From Escherichia coli (GTDB lineage: Bacteria; Pseudomonadota; Gammaproteobacteria; Enterobacterales; Enterobacteriaceae): 64,000 nucleotides of DNA. The translations under genes and the position numbers were made by a program. Each line of letters starts with the position of its first letter. Positions within the stretch are counted from its first letter, which is position 1. The stretch is from assembly GCA_021307345.1 (NCBI GenBank), contig CP089930.1, forward strand, positions 3,534,001 through 3,598,000, in the 5' to 3' direction. The notes under the pieces are model-generated. The model was not told the origin of the DNA. It did not search any database and saw nothing but the letters and a program-made list of their open reading frames with translations. This document shows, in pieces, positions 19,460-29,694 of this stretch.

Positions 19460-20378
19460 ATTTAGCCATGTCAGCAAACTGTTCGGCGCACAAAAAGCCG
19501 TTAACGATCTCAATCTCAATTTTCAGGAAGGGAGTTTTTCGGTGCTGATTGGCACATCTGGCTCCGGCAAATCCACCACCCTGAAAATGATTAATCGCCT
19601 GGTGGAGCATGACAGCGGAGTGATCCGCTTTGCCGGAGAAGAAATTCGCTCGCTGCCAGTGCTGGAGTTGCGCCGCCGGATGGGATACGCCATCCAGTCG
19701 ATAGGTTTATTTCCCCACTGGAGCGTGGCGCAAAACATTGCCACCGTGCCGCAATTACAAAAATGGTCGCGGGCGCGGATTGACGATCGTATCGACGAAT
19801 TAATGGCGCTGTTGGGGCTGGAGGCGAATTTACGCGAGCGTTATCCACATCAACTTTCTGGTGGTCAGCAGCAGCGAGTCGGCGTTGCTCGTGCGCTGGC
19901 TGCCGATCCGCAAGTTTTGCTGATGGATGAACCGTTTGGCGCGCTGGATCCGGTGACGCGCGGCGCGTTGCAACAAGAGATGACGCGCATTCACCGTTTG
20001 CTGGGGCGCACCATTGTGCTGGTCACTCATGATATTGATGAGGCGCTACGGCTGGCAGAACATCTGGTGTTGATGGATCATGGTGAAGTGGTGCAGCAGG
20101 GCAATCCGCTGACGATGCTGACTCGTCCAGCGAATGATTTTGTCCGCCAGTTTTTTGGGCATAGTGAACTGGGTGTGCGCCTGCTTTCGTTACGTAGTGT
20201 GACTGATTATGTGCGCCGCAACGAACGCGCTGAAGGTGAGGCGCTGGCAGAAGAGATGACGCTACGTGATGCGCTCTCATTGTTTGTCGCTCGTGGTTGT
20301 GAAGTGTTGCCGGTGGTTGACGCTCAAGGTAAACCTTGCGGCACATTACATTTTCAGGATCTGCTGGTGGAGGCGTAA
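19452..20378 (+). CDS. yehX: Osmoprotectant ABC transporter ATP-binding protein YehX
   Basis: A 308-aa ATPase. It shows Walker [10 protein letters not shown] (about residues 34-42), the Q-loop region, signature [15 protein letters not shown], Walker [13 protein letters not shown] and the switch His in [11 protein letters not shown]-terminal extension with CBS-like sequence (about 245-308) fits the ProV/OpuCA subfamily, in which this domain senses ionic strength. It is encoded between the two permease genes. Confidence 0.95.
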   Translation: MIEFSHVSKLFGAQKAVNDLNLNFQEGSFSVLIGTSGSGKSTTLKMINRLVEHDSGVIRFAGEEIRSLPVLELRRRMGYAIQSIGLFPHWSVAQNIATVPQLQKWSRARIDDRIDELMALLGLEANLRERYPHQLSGGQQQRVGVARALAADPQVLLMDEPFGALDPVTRGALQQEMTRIHRLLGRTIVLVTHDIDEALRLAEHLVLMDHGEVVQQGNPLTMLTRPANDFVRQFFGHSELGVRLLSLRSVTDYVRRNERAEGEALAEEMTLRDALSLFVARGCEVLPVVDAQGKPCGTLHFQDLLVEA

Positions 20379-20382
20379 TCGT

Positions 20383-21114
20383 ATGAAAATAATGCGCGAT
20401 CCGCTGTTCTGGCTTATTGCTCTGTTTGTGGGGCTGATTTTCTGGCTACCCTATAGCCAGCCGTTGTTTGGTGCTTTATTTCCACAATTACCTCGGCCTG
20501 TTTATCAGCAGGAAAGTTTTGCTGCCCTGGCGCTGGCTCATTTCTGGCTAGTGGGGATCTCAAGTTTGTTTGCCGTGATCATTGGTACTGGTGCCGGAAT
20601 TGCTGTCACTCGCCCGTGGGGCGCGGAGTTTCGCCCGATGGTCGAAACCATTGCCGCCGTTGGGCAGACTTTTCCGCCCGTAGCTGTGCTGGCGATTGCT
20701 GTTCCGGTGATGGGGTTTGGTCAGCAACCGGCGATTATTGCTTTGATCCTTTACGGCGTATTACCTATCTTACAGGCGACACTTGCCGGACTGGGAGCGA
20801 TTGATGCCAGCGTGACAGACGTTGCCAAAGGGATGGGAATGAGCCGGAGTCAGCGATTGCGTAAAGTGGAGTTACCGCTGGCAGCGCCAGTGATTCTGGC
20901 TGGCGTGCGGACTTCAGTGATTATCAATATTGGTACGGCGACCATTGCCTCAACGGTAGGAGCCAGCACGCTGGGTACGCCCATCATTATCGGACTTAGC
21001 GGATTTAACACTGCTTATGTGATTCAGGGGGCGTTGCTGGTGGCACTGGCGGCGATCATCGTAGACCGCCTGTTTGAACGGTTGGTGCAGCTACTCAGCC
21101 AGCACGCAAAATAA
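20383..21114 (+). CDS. yehW: Osmoprotectant ABC transporter permease YehW
   Basis: A 243-aa permease with a BPD transport domain. The coupling loop reads [26 protein letters not shown]. The start [15 protein letters not shown] at 20383 lies 4 nt after yehX; the longer in-frame extension back to 20266 runs inside yehX and is rejected. Its 3' end overlaps the opposite-strand small gene yohO by 20 nt. Confidence 0.95.
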   Translation: MKIMRDPLFWLIALFVGLIFWLPYSQPLFGALFPQLPRPVYQQESFAALALAHFWLVGISSLFAVIIGTGAGIAVTRPWGAEFRPMVETIAAVGQTFPPVAVLAIAVPVMGFGQQPAIIALILYGVLPILQATLAGLGAIDASVTDVAKGMGMSRSQRLRKVELPLAAPVILAGVRTSVIINIGTATIASTVGASTLGTPIIIGLSGFNTAYVIQGALLVALAAIIVDRLFERLVQLLSQHAK

Positions 21115-21202
21115 AGGTATAACCTGCGAGCATGACGCCACCGATACCGCCTAACGCCATCAACAGGAACAGGGTGATAACCCCAATTTTCGCTATGCGC
21201 AT
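21095..21202 (-). CDS. yohO: Small membrane protein YohO (35 aa)
   Basis: The frame from the ATG complementary to 21200-21202 encodes a 35-residue protein beginning [20 protein letters not shown], with one hydrophobic helix followed by a Gly-rich segment and FILRAG. It matches the E. coli small protein YohO as I recall it. AAGGAG precedes the start. It converges on yehW, with 20 nt of overlap between the two 3' ends. Its function is unknown; small one-helix proteins of this kind usually reside in the inner membrane. Confidence 0.9.
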   Translation of the reverse strand: MRIAKIGVITLFLLMALGGIGGVMLAGYTFILRAG

Positions 21203-21261
21203 AATGCACTCCTTATGTTAACGAAAGGATTGTACAGTAAAGCGCATTTGTTAACGAATCA

Positions 21262-21993
21262 TTAAATGCCGAGTGGGAAAATATCATGGCCTTGTTCCTG
21301 CCAGTTGGTGAGCTGCTGCTGCTGGGCGGGAGACTGGTTTTCACCGCACCACACCAATAGCGTGCGGCCTTCAAACAGTTCCGGGCGGAGCTGGTTGAGG
21401 GAATGGGCGAGGACATCAATGCGCCATCCTTGCTGGCTGGCAATCCAACCCTCCAGCCACAGCCGCGTGGTATCCTGAATATTCCAGCCAACCACCAGCG
21501 CATCTTTACCCTGTTTTTTACGTGCCGAAGCCAGACAAATGGCGATGTAGTTGATCAGTACACCGTCGAGGATCGCCAGTAACGCCTGGAGAGTTGGTTG
21601 CTGACACTGAAGACGTCGGCGCAGAGGAATGAACAGATGTGTGGTGAGCGTCTGGGCGGGGTAATCCTGACCACGTTCTTTGATCCACATTCGCAGACTT
21701 TGTAGATTGCCACTTTGCAGGTAATTAAGCAGAGTTTCTTGCTGATCGCGCCAGCCGTTTTGCACATCAACATTCTCATTACTGAGTAGCATTTTAACTT
21801 TGCTGACCTGCACACCGTTATCGATCCAGCGTTTGATCTCGCGGATCCGGTCGATATCGGCATCGTTGAACAGGCGATGACCGCCGTCTGTGCGCTGCGG
21901 TTTCAACAATCCGTAACGCCTCTGCCACGCGCGTAACGTGACAGGATTGATATCACAAAGCAACGCCACTTCACCAATTGTGTAAAGCGCCAT
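21262..21993 (-). CDS. mlrA: MerR-like regulator MlrA (curli/csgD activator)
   Basis: A 243-aa transcription factor that activates csgD and therefore curli and biofilm matrix. The N-terminal MerR helix-turn-helix (residues 4-70) contains YTIGEVALLCDINPVTLRAWQ and RRYGLLKPQRTDGGHRLF. The C-terminal half lacks the metal-binding Cys pattern of classic MerR proteins and instead resembles the B12-binding-like effector domain of the MlrA group. It is divergent from btsS. Confidence 0.95.
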   Translation of the reverse strand: MALYTIGEVALLCDINPVTLRAWQRRYGLLKPQRTDGGHRLFNDADIDRIREIKRWIDNGVQVSKVKMLLSNENVDVQNGWRDQQETLLNYLQSGNLQSLRMWIKERGQDYPAQTLTTHLFIPLRRRLQCQQPTLQALLAILDGVLINYIAICLASARKKQGKDALVVGWNIQDTTRLWLEGWIASQQGWRIDVLAHSLNQLRPELFEGRTLLVWCGENQSPAQQQQLTNWQEQGHDIFPLGI

Positions 21994-22214
21994 CCTCTCA
22001 CCCTTGCTCGCGAGGTCCCGGTTTAACTTTAGACGCAGATTTGCGAACCAGGTAGTTTTGTCCGTTTTTAGTTCATCGTTAGGGTGATTTTATTTTTGCC
22101 AGGTGATTTTGAGTGATCGTACTCACGAATTCTCATTTTTCTGCAAGAGTTCAAAGAAAGTTAAACGCAGGCAATGTATGTTACGCGTTTTAAAGGGAAG
22201 TGTGGTTTGCGGGT

Positions 22215-23900
22215 ATGTACGATTTTAATCTGGTGTTGCTGCTGCTTCAGCAGATGTGCGTTTTTTTAGTCATTGCGTGGTTAATGAGTAAAACGCCATT
22301 ATTCATACCATTAATGCAGGTCACGGTTCGTCTGCCGCATAAATTTCTCTGCTACATCGTCTTTTCCATTTTCTGCATTATGGGCACCTGGTTCGGGTTG
22401 CACATCGACGATTCGATTGCTAATACGCGGGCGATTGGCGCGGTGATGGGCGGCTTACTCGGCGGTCCGGTCGTCGGTGGGCTGGTTGGTCTGACCGGCG
22501 GGTTACATCGATACTCAATGGGGGGCATGACTGCGCTAAGCTGCATGATTTCGACCATCGTTGAAGGATTGCTCGGCGGCCTGGTACACAGCATCCTGAT
22601 CCGTCGCGGGCGCACTGATAAAGTCTTTAACCCCATTACCGCCGGTGCCGTCACGTTCGTCGCTGAAATGGTGCAAATGCTGATCATCCTGGCAATCGCC
22701 CGACCTTATGAAGATGCGGTGCGTCTGGTGAGTAATATTGCTGCGCCAATGATGGTCACCAATACCGTCGGCGCGGCGCTGTTTATGCGTATATTGCTCG
22801 ATAAACGCGCGATGTTTGAAAAATACACTTCAGCTTTTTCTGCCACTGCGCTGAAAGTAGCGGCCTCGACGGAAGGCATTTTGCGCCAGGGGTTTAACGA
22901 AGTGAACAGCATGAAAGTGGCACAGGTGCTGTATCAGGAGCTGGATATTGGTGCAGTCGCGATTACCGATCGAGAGAAATTGCTGGCCTTTACCGGAATT
23001 GGTGACGATCACCATTTACCCGGCAAACCGATTTCTTCGACTTACACCTTAAAAGCGATTGAAACCGGCGAAGTGGTCTACGCCGATGGCAACGAAGTGC
23101 CTTACCGTTGCTCTTTGCATCCGCAATGCAAACTGGGTTCGACGCTGGTGATTCCGTTGCGTGGTGAGAATCAGCGGGTGATGGGCACCATCAAATTGTA
23201 TGAAGCGAAAAACCGTTTGTTCAGCTCAATCAACCGCACGCTGGGGGAAGGGATTGCGCAATTGCTTTCGGCGCAGATCCTCGCCGGGCAATATGAGCGG
23301 CAAAAAGCGATGCTCACGCAGTCAGAAATTAAACTGCTTCACGCCCAGGTGAATCCCCATTTCCTGTTCAATGCGCTTAACACCATTAAAGCCGTTATCC
23401 GCCGCGACAGCGAACAGGCCAGTCAACTAGTGCAGTATCTTTCCACTTTTTTCCGCAAAAACTTAAAGCGGCCTTCGGAGTTTGTTACTCTCGCCGACGA
23501 AATTGAACACGTGAATGCTTATCTGCAAATTGAAAAGGCGCGCTTCCAGTCACGGTTGCAGGTCAACATTGCTATTCCGGAGGAATTATCCCGGCAGCAG
23601 TTGCCCGCGTTTACCCTGCAACCAATAGTGGAAAACGCTATTAAACATGGAACCTCACAACTGCTGGATACAGGGCGAGTGGCAATTAGCGCAAGGCGTG
23701 AAGGGCAACATTTGATGCTGGAGATCGAAGATAATGCCGGTTTGTATCAACCGGCAACCAATGCCAGTGGGCTGGGGATGAATCTGGTGGATAAGCGTTT
23801 ACGTGAGCGGTTTGGCGATGACTATGGGATAAGCGTCGCCTGTGAGCCTGATAGTTACACCCGAATAACGTTACGACTGCCATGGAGGGACGAGGCATGA
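22215..23900 (+). CDS. btsS: Sensor histidine kinase BtsS (YehU), pyruvate sensor
   Basis: A 561-aa LytS-type membrane kinase that responds to extracellular pyruvate. Multiple N-terminal membrane segments with [21 protein letters not shown] (5TMR-LYT domain) are followed by a GAF-like region (about 215-355), the phospho-acceptor His in [17 protein letters not shown], and a GHKL ATPase end with IVENAIKHG. Start [10 protein letters not shown] at 22215. It overlaps btsR by 4 nt (ATGA). Together they induce the pyruvate transporter gene btsT elsewhere on the chromosome. Confidence 0.95.
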
Positions 23901-24616
23901 TTAAAGTCTTAATTGTCGATGATGAACCATTAGCACGGGAAAACCTGCGCGTATTTTTGCAGGAGCAGAGCGATATTGAAATTGTCGGCGAGTGCTCAAA
24001 CGCCGTGGAAGGGATTGGCGCGGTGCATAAACTGCGCCCGGATGTGCTGTTTCTCGACATTCAGATGCCACGCATCAGCGGTCTGGAAATGGTGGGGATG
24101 CTCGACCCGGAACATCGTCCGTATATCGTTTTTCTCACCGCGTTTGACGAATACGCCATTAAAGCCTTTGAAGAACATGCCTTTGATTATCTGCTGAAGC
24201 CGATTGATGAAGCGCGGCTGGAGAAAACGCTGGCTCGTCTGCGTCAGGAGCGGAGCAAGCAGGATGTTTCGCTGTTACCGGAAAATCAGCAGGCGCTGAA
24301 ATTTATTCCTTGTACGGGGCATAGTCGGATTTATTTACTGCAAATGAAAGATGTAGCGTTTGTCAGCAGTAGGATGAGCGGTGTTTACGTCACCAGTCAC
24401 GAAGGGAAAGAGGGCTTTACTGAACTGACATTACGCACCCTGGAGAGTCGTACACCACTACTACGCTGCCATCGTCAGTATCTGGTTAACCTCGCGCATT
24501 TGCAGGAGATTCGCCTGGAAGATAATGGTCAGGCCGAGTTGATTTTGCGTAATGGCTTAACCGTGCCGGTCAGCCGCCGTTATCTGAAAAGCTTAAAAGA
24601 GGCGATTGGCCTGTAA
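23897..24616 (+). CDS. btsR: LytTR response regulator BtsR (YehT)
   Basis: A 239-aa DNA-binding response regulator. The receiver domain has the acidic pocket in [11 protein letters not shown], the phospho-acceptor D54 (FLDIQMP) and the conserved KPID motif. The C-terminal LytTR domain (about 135-239) includes [10 protein letters not shown] and [14 protein letters not shown]. The start at 23897 overlaps the kinase stop by 4 nt, indicating coupling. Partner kinase is BtsS. Confidence 0.95.
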
Positions 24617-24662
24617 AAGACTGCTAAAATGGCTTTTTGCCTCATCAACACCTGAAGGCCTC

Positions 24663-25133
24663 ATGCTAAGTAACGATATTCTGCGCAGCGTGCGCTACAT
24701 TTTAAAAGCCAATAATAACGACCTGGTGCGCATTCTGGCGCTGGGCAATGTCGAAACCACTGCCGAACAGATTGCCATCTGGTTGCGTAAAGAAGATGAA
24801 GAAGGTTTTCAACGTTGTCCGGACATTATTTTGTCCTCATTCCTGAATGGTCTGATTTACGAAAAACGCGGCAGGGATGAGTCTGCACCGGCACTGGAGC
24901 CGGAACGTCGTATTAATAACAATATTGTGCTGAAAAAATTGCGCATCGCGTTTTCACTGAAAACCGATGACATCCTGGCGATCCTCACCGAACAGCAGTT
25001 CCGCGTTTCTATGCCGGAAATTACTGCGATGATGCGCGCACCGGATCATAAAAACTTCCGCGAATGCGGCGATCAATTCTTGCGTTATTTTCTGCGTGGA
25101 CTGGCTGCGCGCCAGCATGTGAAGAAAAACTAA
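24663..25133 (+). CDS. yehS: DUF1456 protein YehS
   Basis: A 156-aa cytoplasmic protein built of two DUF1456 repeats. The first begins MLSNDILRSVRYILKANNND and the second NNNIVLKKLRIAFSLKTDD; both have the same pattern of short helices with a D[DI]I/L motif. No enzymatic motif is seen. The start at 24663 is chosen from the repeat, since the upstream extension overlaps btsR and is not part of it. Function is unknown. It converges with yehR across a strong palindromic hairpin. Confidence 0.92.
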   Translation: MLSNDILRSVRYILKANNNDLVRILALGNVETTAEQIAIWLRKEDEEGFQRCPDIILSSFLNGLIYEKRGRDESAPALEPERRINNNIVLKKLRIAFSLKTDDILAILTEQQFRVSMPEITAMMRAPDHKNFRECGDQFLRYFLRGLAARQHVKKN

Positions 25134-25142
25134 GACAGGTCT

Positions 25143-25169
25143 GGAGGCCATGCAGAGAGCATGGCCTCC
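25143..25169. terminator. Convergent hairpin between yehS and yehR
   Basis: A perfect 11-bp stem (GGAGGCCATGC/GCATGGCCTCC) with a 5-nt loop lies between the two convergent genes. T-rich sequence follows in both directions at a short distance, so it probably ends both transcripts. Confidence 0.6.
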
Positions 25170-25175
25170 GGCAGA

Positions 25176-25637
25176 TTATTTCACTTCTTTAAAGCCAGCG
25201 GCTTTCATCACCAGTTCCATTTGCGCCATAGTGATACCTTTTTTGGCATCGTCAGCAGAAATGTTAATGCCGGAAATACCCTGCAGGGCTTTAAAATCAA
25301 CTTTTTCCATATCGATAGTCACGTTTTCCTGCGCGTAAGTATCAGTAAAGGTTAATTTTTCTTCAACGCCAGCAATGTTTTTATATTTTGCACTTAACGG
25401 CTCAAGCTTTTTAGCCGCCTCTTCTTTGTTAGCTGCACCGATGGTTGCAAACTGAATTTTGGTTTCTGAAGATTGCTTAAGCACCTTGTCGCCTTTGTAG
25501 ACATAGGTAATGGCAATTTCAGTACCGTTCAGATTGGCACTAAATTTCTTTGATTCTTCTTTGTCACCACAGCCAGCGAGAGAGAAAACCAGAACAGATG
25601 CAACAACGAGGGAAAACAGCTTGTTGAAAGCCTTCAT
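25176..25637 (-). CDS. yehR: DUF1307 lipoprotein YehR
   Basis: A 153-aa precursor with a type II signal peptide; the lipobox FSLAGC places the lipidated Cys at residue 23. The mature part is a DUF1307 domain, which is found in small lipoproteins of Enterobacteria and Gram-positives. Start MKAFNKLFSLVVA at 25637. Role unknown. In K-12 it follows yehL-yehM-yehP-yehQ; here those genes are missing, leaving yehR directly after a deletion scar. Confidence 0.92.
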   Translation of the reverse strand: MKAFNKLFSLVVASVLVFSLAGCGDKEESKKFSANLNGTEIAITYVYKGDKVLKQSSETKIQFATIGAANKEEAAKKLEPLSAKYKNIAGVEEKLTFTDTYAQENVTIDMEKVDFKALQGISGINISADDAKKGITMAQMELVMKAAGFKEVK

Positions 25638-25743
25638 GTAAAACTCCATTTTATCAAGATCAGAAAACTGGTGACTCTCACCAGGGCGCTATAGAATATT
25701 CTTTATACCTCGTCTTGAGCAGTCCGGAAATGGAGTAGATCTC

Positions 25744-25953
25744 TTAATAAAAAGCATTTTTTCCTCCTTGTTGCTCAAGCATCAGTAACAACTGTTCGCA
25801 GAGTAAAACACAATTATTCAATACTTCTGCCAGTGTCTCGCTTTCCGAATTGCGTAATTGCTTCAACACATGCGCCAGCCGATAAAAACCGATTACGGTG
25901 AGTTCGTTCGCCAGCAAATCAGCCTGACTAATGGCGCTCTGTTCCTGATAGCG
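25744..25953 (-). pseudogene. 3'-terminal fragment of an upstream gene (candidate yehQ)
   Basis: An open frame without a start codon encodes about 69 residues, ending in LLMLEQQGGKNAFY. It contains the helical stretch ELTVIGFYRLAHVLKQLRNS. Immediately before it in the same frame is a TGA (25954-25956) and then HNG-type sequence that reads on, so a Trp-to-stop change is likely. Its place directly upstream of yehR is that of yehQ (SWIM zinc-finger protein) in K-12. I cannot confirm that identity from memory of the sequence. It is the right-hand remnant of the deletion described under findings. Confidence 0.5.
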
Positions 25954-25960
25954 TCAACCG

Positions 25961-26017
25961 TTATGGAGCAGTTGAATAATTATGTGATTTCTCGTCCTGA
26001 TAGATAAAGTGTCTCAT
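25961..26017 (-). pseudogene. 5' fragment of a WGR-domain (MolR/YehI-type) gene
   Basis: An ATG complementary to 26015-26017 opens MRHFIYQDEKSHNYSTAP and then stops. The first 12 residues have the form of a WGR domain start (R-x-F-x-Y-x-D-x-K-S-x), which is how the MolR-family protein next to metG begins. After KSHN the match ends abruptly. This fits the left remnant of a gene whose body was deleted. Position just downstream of metG agrees with molR in K-12. Confidence 0.5.
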
Positions 26018-26124
26018 TCTGCATCCCTGTAATTTTATCCAGTTTAATACAGATGCTAACAGCATTTGCGCAGGTTACAGAGCGACAAAAAGGCGAGAAA
26101 ACAACTTTAGGAATTTATAAAGAA

Positions 26125-26148
26125 AAGGCGCTGTTGATGCAGCGCCTT
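26125..26148 (-). terminator. Intrinsic terminator of metG
   Basis: A 9-bp perfect stem (AAGGCGCTG/CAGCGCCTT) with a 6-nt loop is followed on the minus strand by TTCTTTATAAA, starting 9 nt past the metG stop. Confidence 0.8.
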
Positions 26149-26156
26149 GAAGGGAG

Positions 26157-28190
26157 TTATTTCACTTGATGACCAGGTTTAGCACCGGCATCTGGGCTTA
26201 ACAGGAAGATATCTTTCCCGCCAGGACCGGCAGCCATCACCATGCCTTCGGAGATACCGAAGCGCATTTTACGTGGTGCCAGGTTAGCCACCATAATGGT
26301 GTGACGACCAATCAGTGCCTGCGGATCCGGGTAAGCAGAACGAATGCCGGAGAAGACATTGCGTTTTTCGCCACCCAGATCCAGCGTCAGGCGCAGCAGC
26401 TTGTCAGAACCCTCAACAAACTCTGCGTTTTCAATCAGCGCCACGCGCAGGTCAACTTTGGCGAAGTCGTCAAAGGTGATGGTTTCCTGAATCGGATCAT
26501 CAGCCAGCGGGCCAGTAACTGGCGCGGCAGTTGCTTTCACTTCTTCTTTGGATGCTTCCACCAGTGCTTCCACCTGTTTCATATCGATACGGTTATACAG
26601 TGCCTTGAACGGATTCACTTTATGGCCCAGCAGCGGTTGCTGAATACCATCCCAGGTCAGTTCCGTATTGAGGAATGCTTCCGCACGTTCAGTCAGTTTC
26701 GGCAGTACCGGCTTCAGGTAAGTCATCAGCACGCGGAACAGGTTTATGCCCATTGAGCAAATCGCTTGCAGGTCAGCATCGCGGCCTTCCTGTTTCGCCA
26801 CCACCCACGGAGCCTGCTCGTCAACATAGCGGTTAGCCAGGTCAGCCAGCGCCATGATTTCGCGCACAGCTTTACCAAATTCGCGGCTTTCCCACGCTTC
26901 GCCAATAACTTCAGCGGCATCGGTAAAGGTTTTGTACAGTTCAGGGTCAGCCAGTTCGCTTGCCAACACGCCGTCAAAACGCTTGTTGATAAAGCCCGCG
27001 TTACGGGAGGCCAGGTTAACCACTTTGTTGACGATATCGGCATTCACGCGCTGAACGAAATCTTCCAGATTCAGGTCGATATCATCAATACGTGAAGAGA
27101 GTTTCGCAGTGTAGTAGTAACGCAGGCTGTCAGCGTCAAAATGATTCAGCCAGGTGCTGGCCTTAATAAAGGTGCCACGAGACTTGGACATCTTCGCGCC
27201 GTTCACCGTCACATAGCCGTGAACAAACAGGTTGGTCGGCTTGCGGAAGTTGCTGCCTTCCAGCATGGCAGGCCAGAACAGGCTGTGGAAGTAAACAATA
27301 TCTTTACCGATGAAGTGGTACAGCTCGGCGACGGAATCTTTCTTCCAGTATTCATCGAAGCTTACGGTATCGCCGCGCTTGTCGCACAGATTCTTGAAGG
27401 AACCCATGTAACCAATCGGCGCGTCCAGCCAGACGTAGAAGTATTTGCCTGGTGCGTTCGGAATTTCAAAACCGAAGTAAGGCGCATCGCGGGAGATATC
27501 CCACTGTTGCAGGCCGGATTCAAACCACTCCTGCATTTTGTTTGCCACCTGCTCCTGCAACGCGCCGCTGCGGGTCCATGCCTGCAACATTTCGCTGAAA
27601 GAGGGCAGATCAAAGAAGAAGTGTTCGGAATCACGCATCACCGGCGTAGCACCAGAAACCACAGATTTCGGCTCGATCAGTTCAGTCGGGCTGTAGGTCG
27701 CGCCGCAGACTTCACAGTTATCGCCGTATTGATCTGGCGCTTTACATTTCGGGCAGGTGCCTTTCACAAAACGATCCGGCAGGAACATACCTTTTTCCGG
27801 GTCGTACAACTGAGAGATGGTGCGGTTTTTAATAAAACCGTTCTCTTTCAGGCGAGTATAGATAAGCTCAGACAACTGACGGTTCTCTTCGCTGTGCGTC
27901 GAGTGATAGTTGTCGTAGCTGATATTAAAGCCTGCGAAATCAGTCTGATGCTCCTGACTCATTTCGCCAATCATCTGCTCCGGAGTAATACCAAGCTGCT
28001 GGGCTTTCAGCATGATCGGCGTACCGTGGGCATCGTCGGCGCAGATGAAGTTGACCTCGTGGCCGCGCATTCGCTGGTAACGGACCCAGACATCAGCCTG
28101 GATGTGCTCCAGCATATGGCCGAGGTGGATAGAGCCGTTAGCGTACGGCAGTGCGCACGTCACCAGAATTTTCTTCGCGACTTGAGTCAT
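26157..28190 (-). CDS. metG: Methionyl-tRNA synthetase
   Basis: Class I aminoacyl-tRNA synthetase charging both initiator and elongator tRNA-Met. The 677-aa protein begins [12 protein letters not shown] (start at 28190; three extra in-frame residues upstream are ignored). It shows the HIGH motif as HLGH near residue 21, the zinc-binding insert CPKC...CEVC, the KMSKS loop ([11 protein letters not shown]), an anticodon-binding helical domain and a C-terminal dimerising OB-fold tRNA-binding domain. It is divergent from mrp. Essential gene. Confidence 0.98.
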   Translation of the reverse strand: MTQVAKKILVTCALPYANGSIHLGHMLEHIQADVWVRYQRMRGHEVNFICADDAHGTPIMLKAQQLGITPEQMIGEMSQEHQTDFAGFNISYDNYHSTHSEENRQLSELIYTRLKENGFIKNRTISQLYDPEKGMFLPDRFVKGTCPKCKAPDQYGDNCEVCGATYSPTELIEPKSVVSGATPVMRDSEHFFFDLPSFSEMLQAWTRSGALQEQVANKMQEWFESGLQQWDISRDAPYFGFEIPNAPGKYFYVWLDAPIGYMGSFKNLCDKRGDTVSFDEYWKKDSVAELYHFIGKDIVYFHSLFWPAMLEGSNFRKPTNLFVHGYVTVNGAKMSKSRGTFIKASTWLNHFDADSLRYYYTAKLSSRIDDIDLNLEDFVQRVNADIVNKVVNLASRNAGFINKRFDGVLASELADPELYKTFTDAAEVIGEAWESREFGKAVREIMALADLANRYVDEQAPWVVAKQEGRDADLQAICSMGINLFRVLMTYLKPVLPKLTERAEAFLNTELTWDGIQQPLLGHKVNPFKALYNRIDMKQVEALVEASKEEVKATAAPVTGPLADDPIQETITFDDFAKVDLRVALIENAEFVEGSDKLLRLTLDLGGEKRNVFSGIRSAYPDPQALIGRHTIMVANLAPRKMRFGISEGMVMAAGPGGKDIFLLSPDAGAKPGHQVK

Positions 28191-28322
28191 AGTAGGCATT
28201 ACTTCTTAGTAGTGAAAAGGGGTTAGATAGTACCAAATGGGAAAATGTTAAGTAAGTACTTATCTATTTTCTTCAGGTAAACTATTTAGCTGATGGTTTA
28301 TCTATATAAATAAGGAGTCGGG

Positions 28323-29432
28323 ATGAACGAACAATCCCAGGCCAAATCACCAGAAGCCTTGCGCGCAATGGTCGCCGGGACACTGGCTAATTTTCAGCAC
28401 CCAACCCTGAAGCATAACCTTACCACGCTGAAAGCGTTGCATCATGTTGCCTGGATGGACGACACGCTGCATGTGGAGCTGGTTATGCCGTTCGTCTGGC
28501 ATAGCGCGTTCGAAGAGTTAAAAGAGCAATGTAGCGCCGAATTGCTGCGTATCACCGGGGCAAAAGCTATCGACTGGAAACTGTCGCATAACATTGCCAC
28601 GCTGAAACGCGTGAAGAATCAGCCGGGAATTAACGGCGTGAAGAACATTATCGCGGTCAGTTCCGGCAAAGGTGGCGTGGGTAAATCCTCCACGGCGGTA
28701 AACCTGGCGCTGGCGCTGGCGGCGGAAGGAGCGAAAGTCGGCATTCTGGATGCCGACATTTATGGTCCGTCTATCCCAACCATGCTGGGGGCAGAAAATC
28801 AGCGTCCGACCTCGCCAGACGGGACTCATATGGCACCGATTATGTCTCATGGCCTGGCAACCAATTCAATTGGTTATCTGGTCACTGACGACAACGCGAT
28901 GGTGTGGCGTGGCCCGATGGCGAGCAAGGCGTTAATGCAGATGTTGCAGGAAACCTTATGGCCGGATCTGGATTATCTGGTGCTCGACATGCCGCCAGGC
29001 ACCGGTGACATTCAATTGACACTGGCGCAAAACATTCCAGTAACTGGTGCAGTAGTGGTCACCACGCCACAGGACATCGCGCTGATTGATGCGAAAAAAG
29101 GTATCGTGATGTTCGAGAAAGTCGAAGTTCCGGTACTGGGTATTGTCGAGAACATGAGCGTCCATATTTGCAGTAACTGTGGTCATCATGAGCCGATTTT
29201 CGGCACTGGTGGGGCAGAGAAACTGGCTGAGAAATACCATACGCAGTTGTTGGGGCAAATGCCGTTACACATTAGCCTGCGTGAAGATCTCGACAAAGGA
29301 ACACCTACCGTTATCAGCCGTCCGGAGAGCGAATTTACTACTATCTACCGCCAACTGGCTGACCGGGTTGCTGCTCAGCTCTACTGGCAAGGTGAAGTTA
29401 TTCCAGGTGAGATCTCCTTCCGCGCGGTCTAA
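28323..29432 (+). CDS. mrp: Iron-sulfur cluster carrier protein Mrp (ApbC)
   Basis: A 369-aa P-loop ATPase that carries Fe-S clusters. The N-terminal MIP18/DUF59 domain (about 1-95) is followed by a MinD/NBP35 ATPase domain with the deviant Walker A SSGKGGVGKSS (about 115-125). The C-terminal CSNCGHHEP holds the CxxC that coordinates the cluster between monomers. The gene is divergent from metG with a 132-bp shared promoter region. Confidence 0.96.
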   Translation: MNEQSQAKSPEALRAMVAGTLANFQHPTLKHNLTTLKALHHVAWMDDTLHVELVMPFVWHSAFEELKEQCSAELLRITGAKAIDWKLSHNIATLKRVKNQPGINGVKNIIAVSSGKGGVGKSSTAVNLALALAAEGAKVGILDADIYGPSIPTMLGAENQRPTSPDGTHMAPIMSHGLATNSIGYLVTDDNAMVWRGPMASKALMQMLQETLWPDLDYLVLDMPPGTGDIQLTLAQNIPVTGAVVVTTPQDIALIDAKKGIVMFEKVEVPVLGIVENMSVHICSNCGHHEPIFGTGGAEKLAEKYHTQLLGQMPLHISLREDLDKGTPTVISRPESEFTTIYRQLADRVAAQLYWQGEVIPGEISFRAV

Positions 29433-29460
29433 CGTGCATTAGCCTTTCTGGTTGTTCGTC

Positions 29461-29495
29461 ATACACCGCAGAAATGATACATTGATGCGGTGTAT
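29461..29495 (+). terminator. Intrinsic terminator of mrp
   Basis: A 10-bp stem ATACACCGCA/TGCGGTGTAT with a 15-nt loop is followed by TTATTTTG, 28 nt after the mrp stop. Confidence 0.75.
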
Positions 29496-29561
29496 TTATT
29501 TTGTGGCTTTAAATGAACACTTTTTTAATGCTGCGAATATTCAGTGGATCTTAGTCCTAAA

Positions 29562-29643
29562 CTGTACAAAGTAGATTGATCGTACAGGTAAAGCCTCTTT
29601 ATCATCCTTCGTGGCTGTGTAGCGGATGTACAGCTATAGTTTG
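29562..29643. promoter_or_regulatory. Repeated GTACAG half-sites upstream of yehE
   Basis: CTGTAC (29562-29567) and its inverse GTACAG (29582-29587) form a dyad with centres 20 bp apart. A further GTACAG occurs at 29638-29643, about 50 nt before the yehE start. This spacing is typical of a dimeric regulator site on one face of the helix plus an additional half-site. No known factor is assigned. Confidence 0.3.
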
Positions 29644-29694
29644 TTATGCACTCAATCTATCCAGGCATAACCTTTACTACAGGGATAACGTTCA

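Noticed and set aside
27141-28226. 361-aa frame antisense to metG
   Set aside because: Shadow of the highly biased codon usage in metG; it covers a core essential gene and has no start signals or family features.
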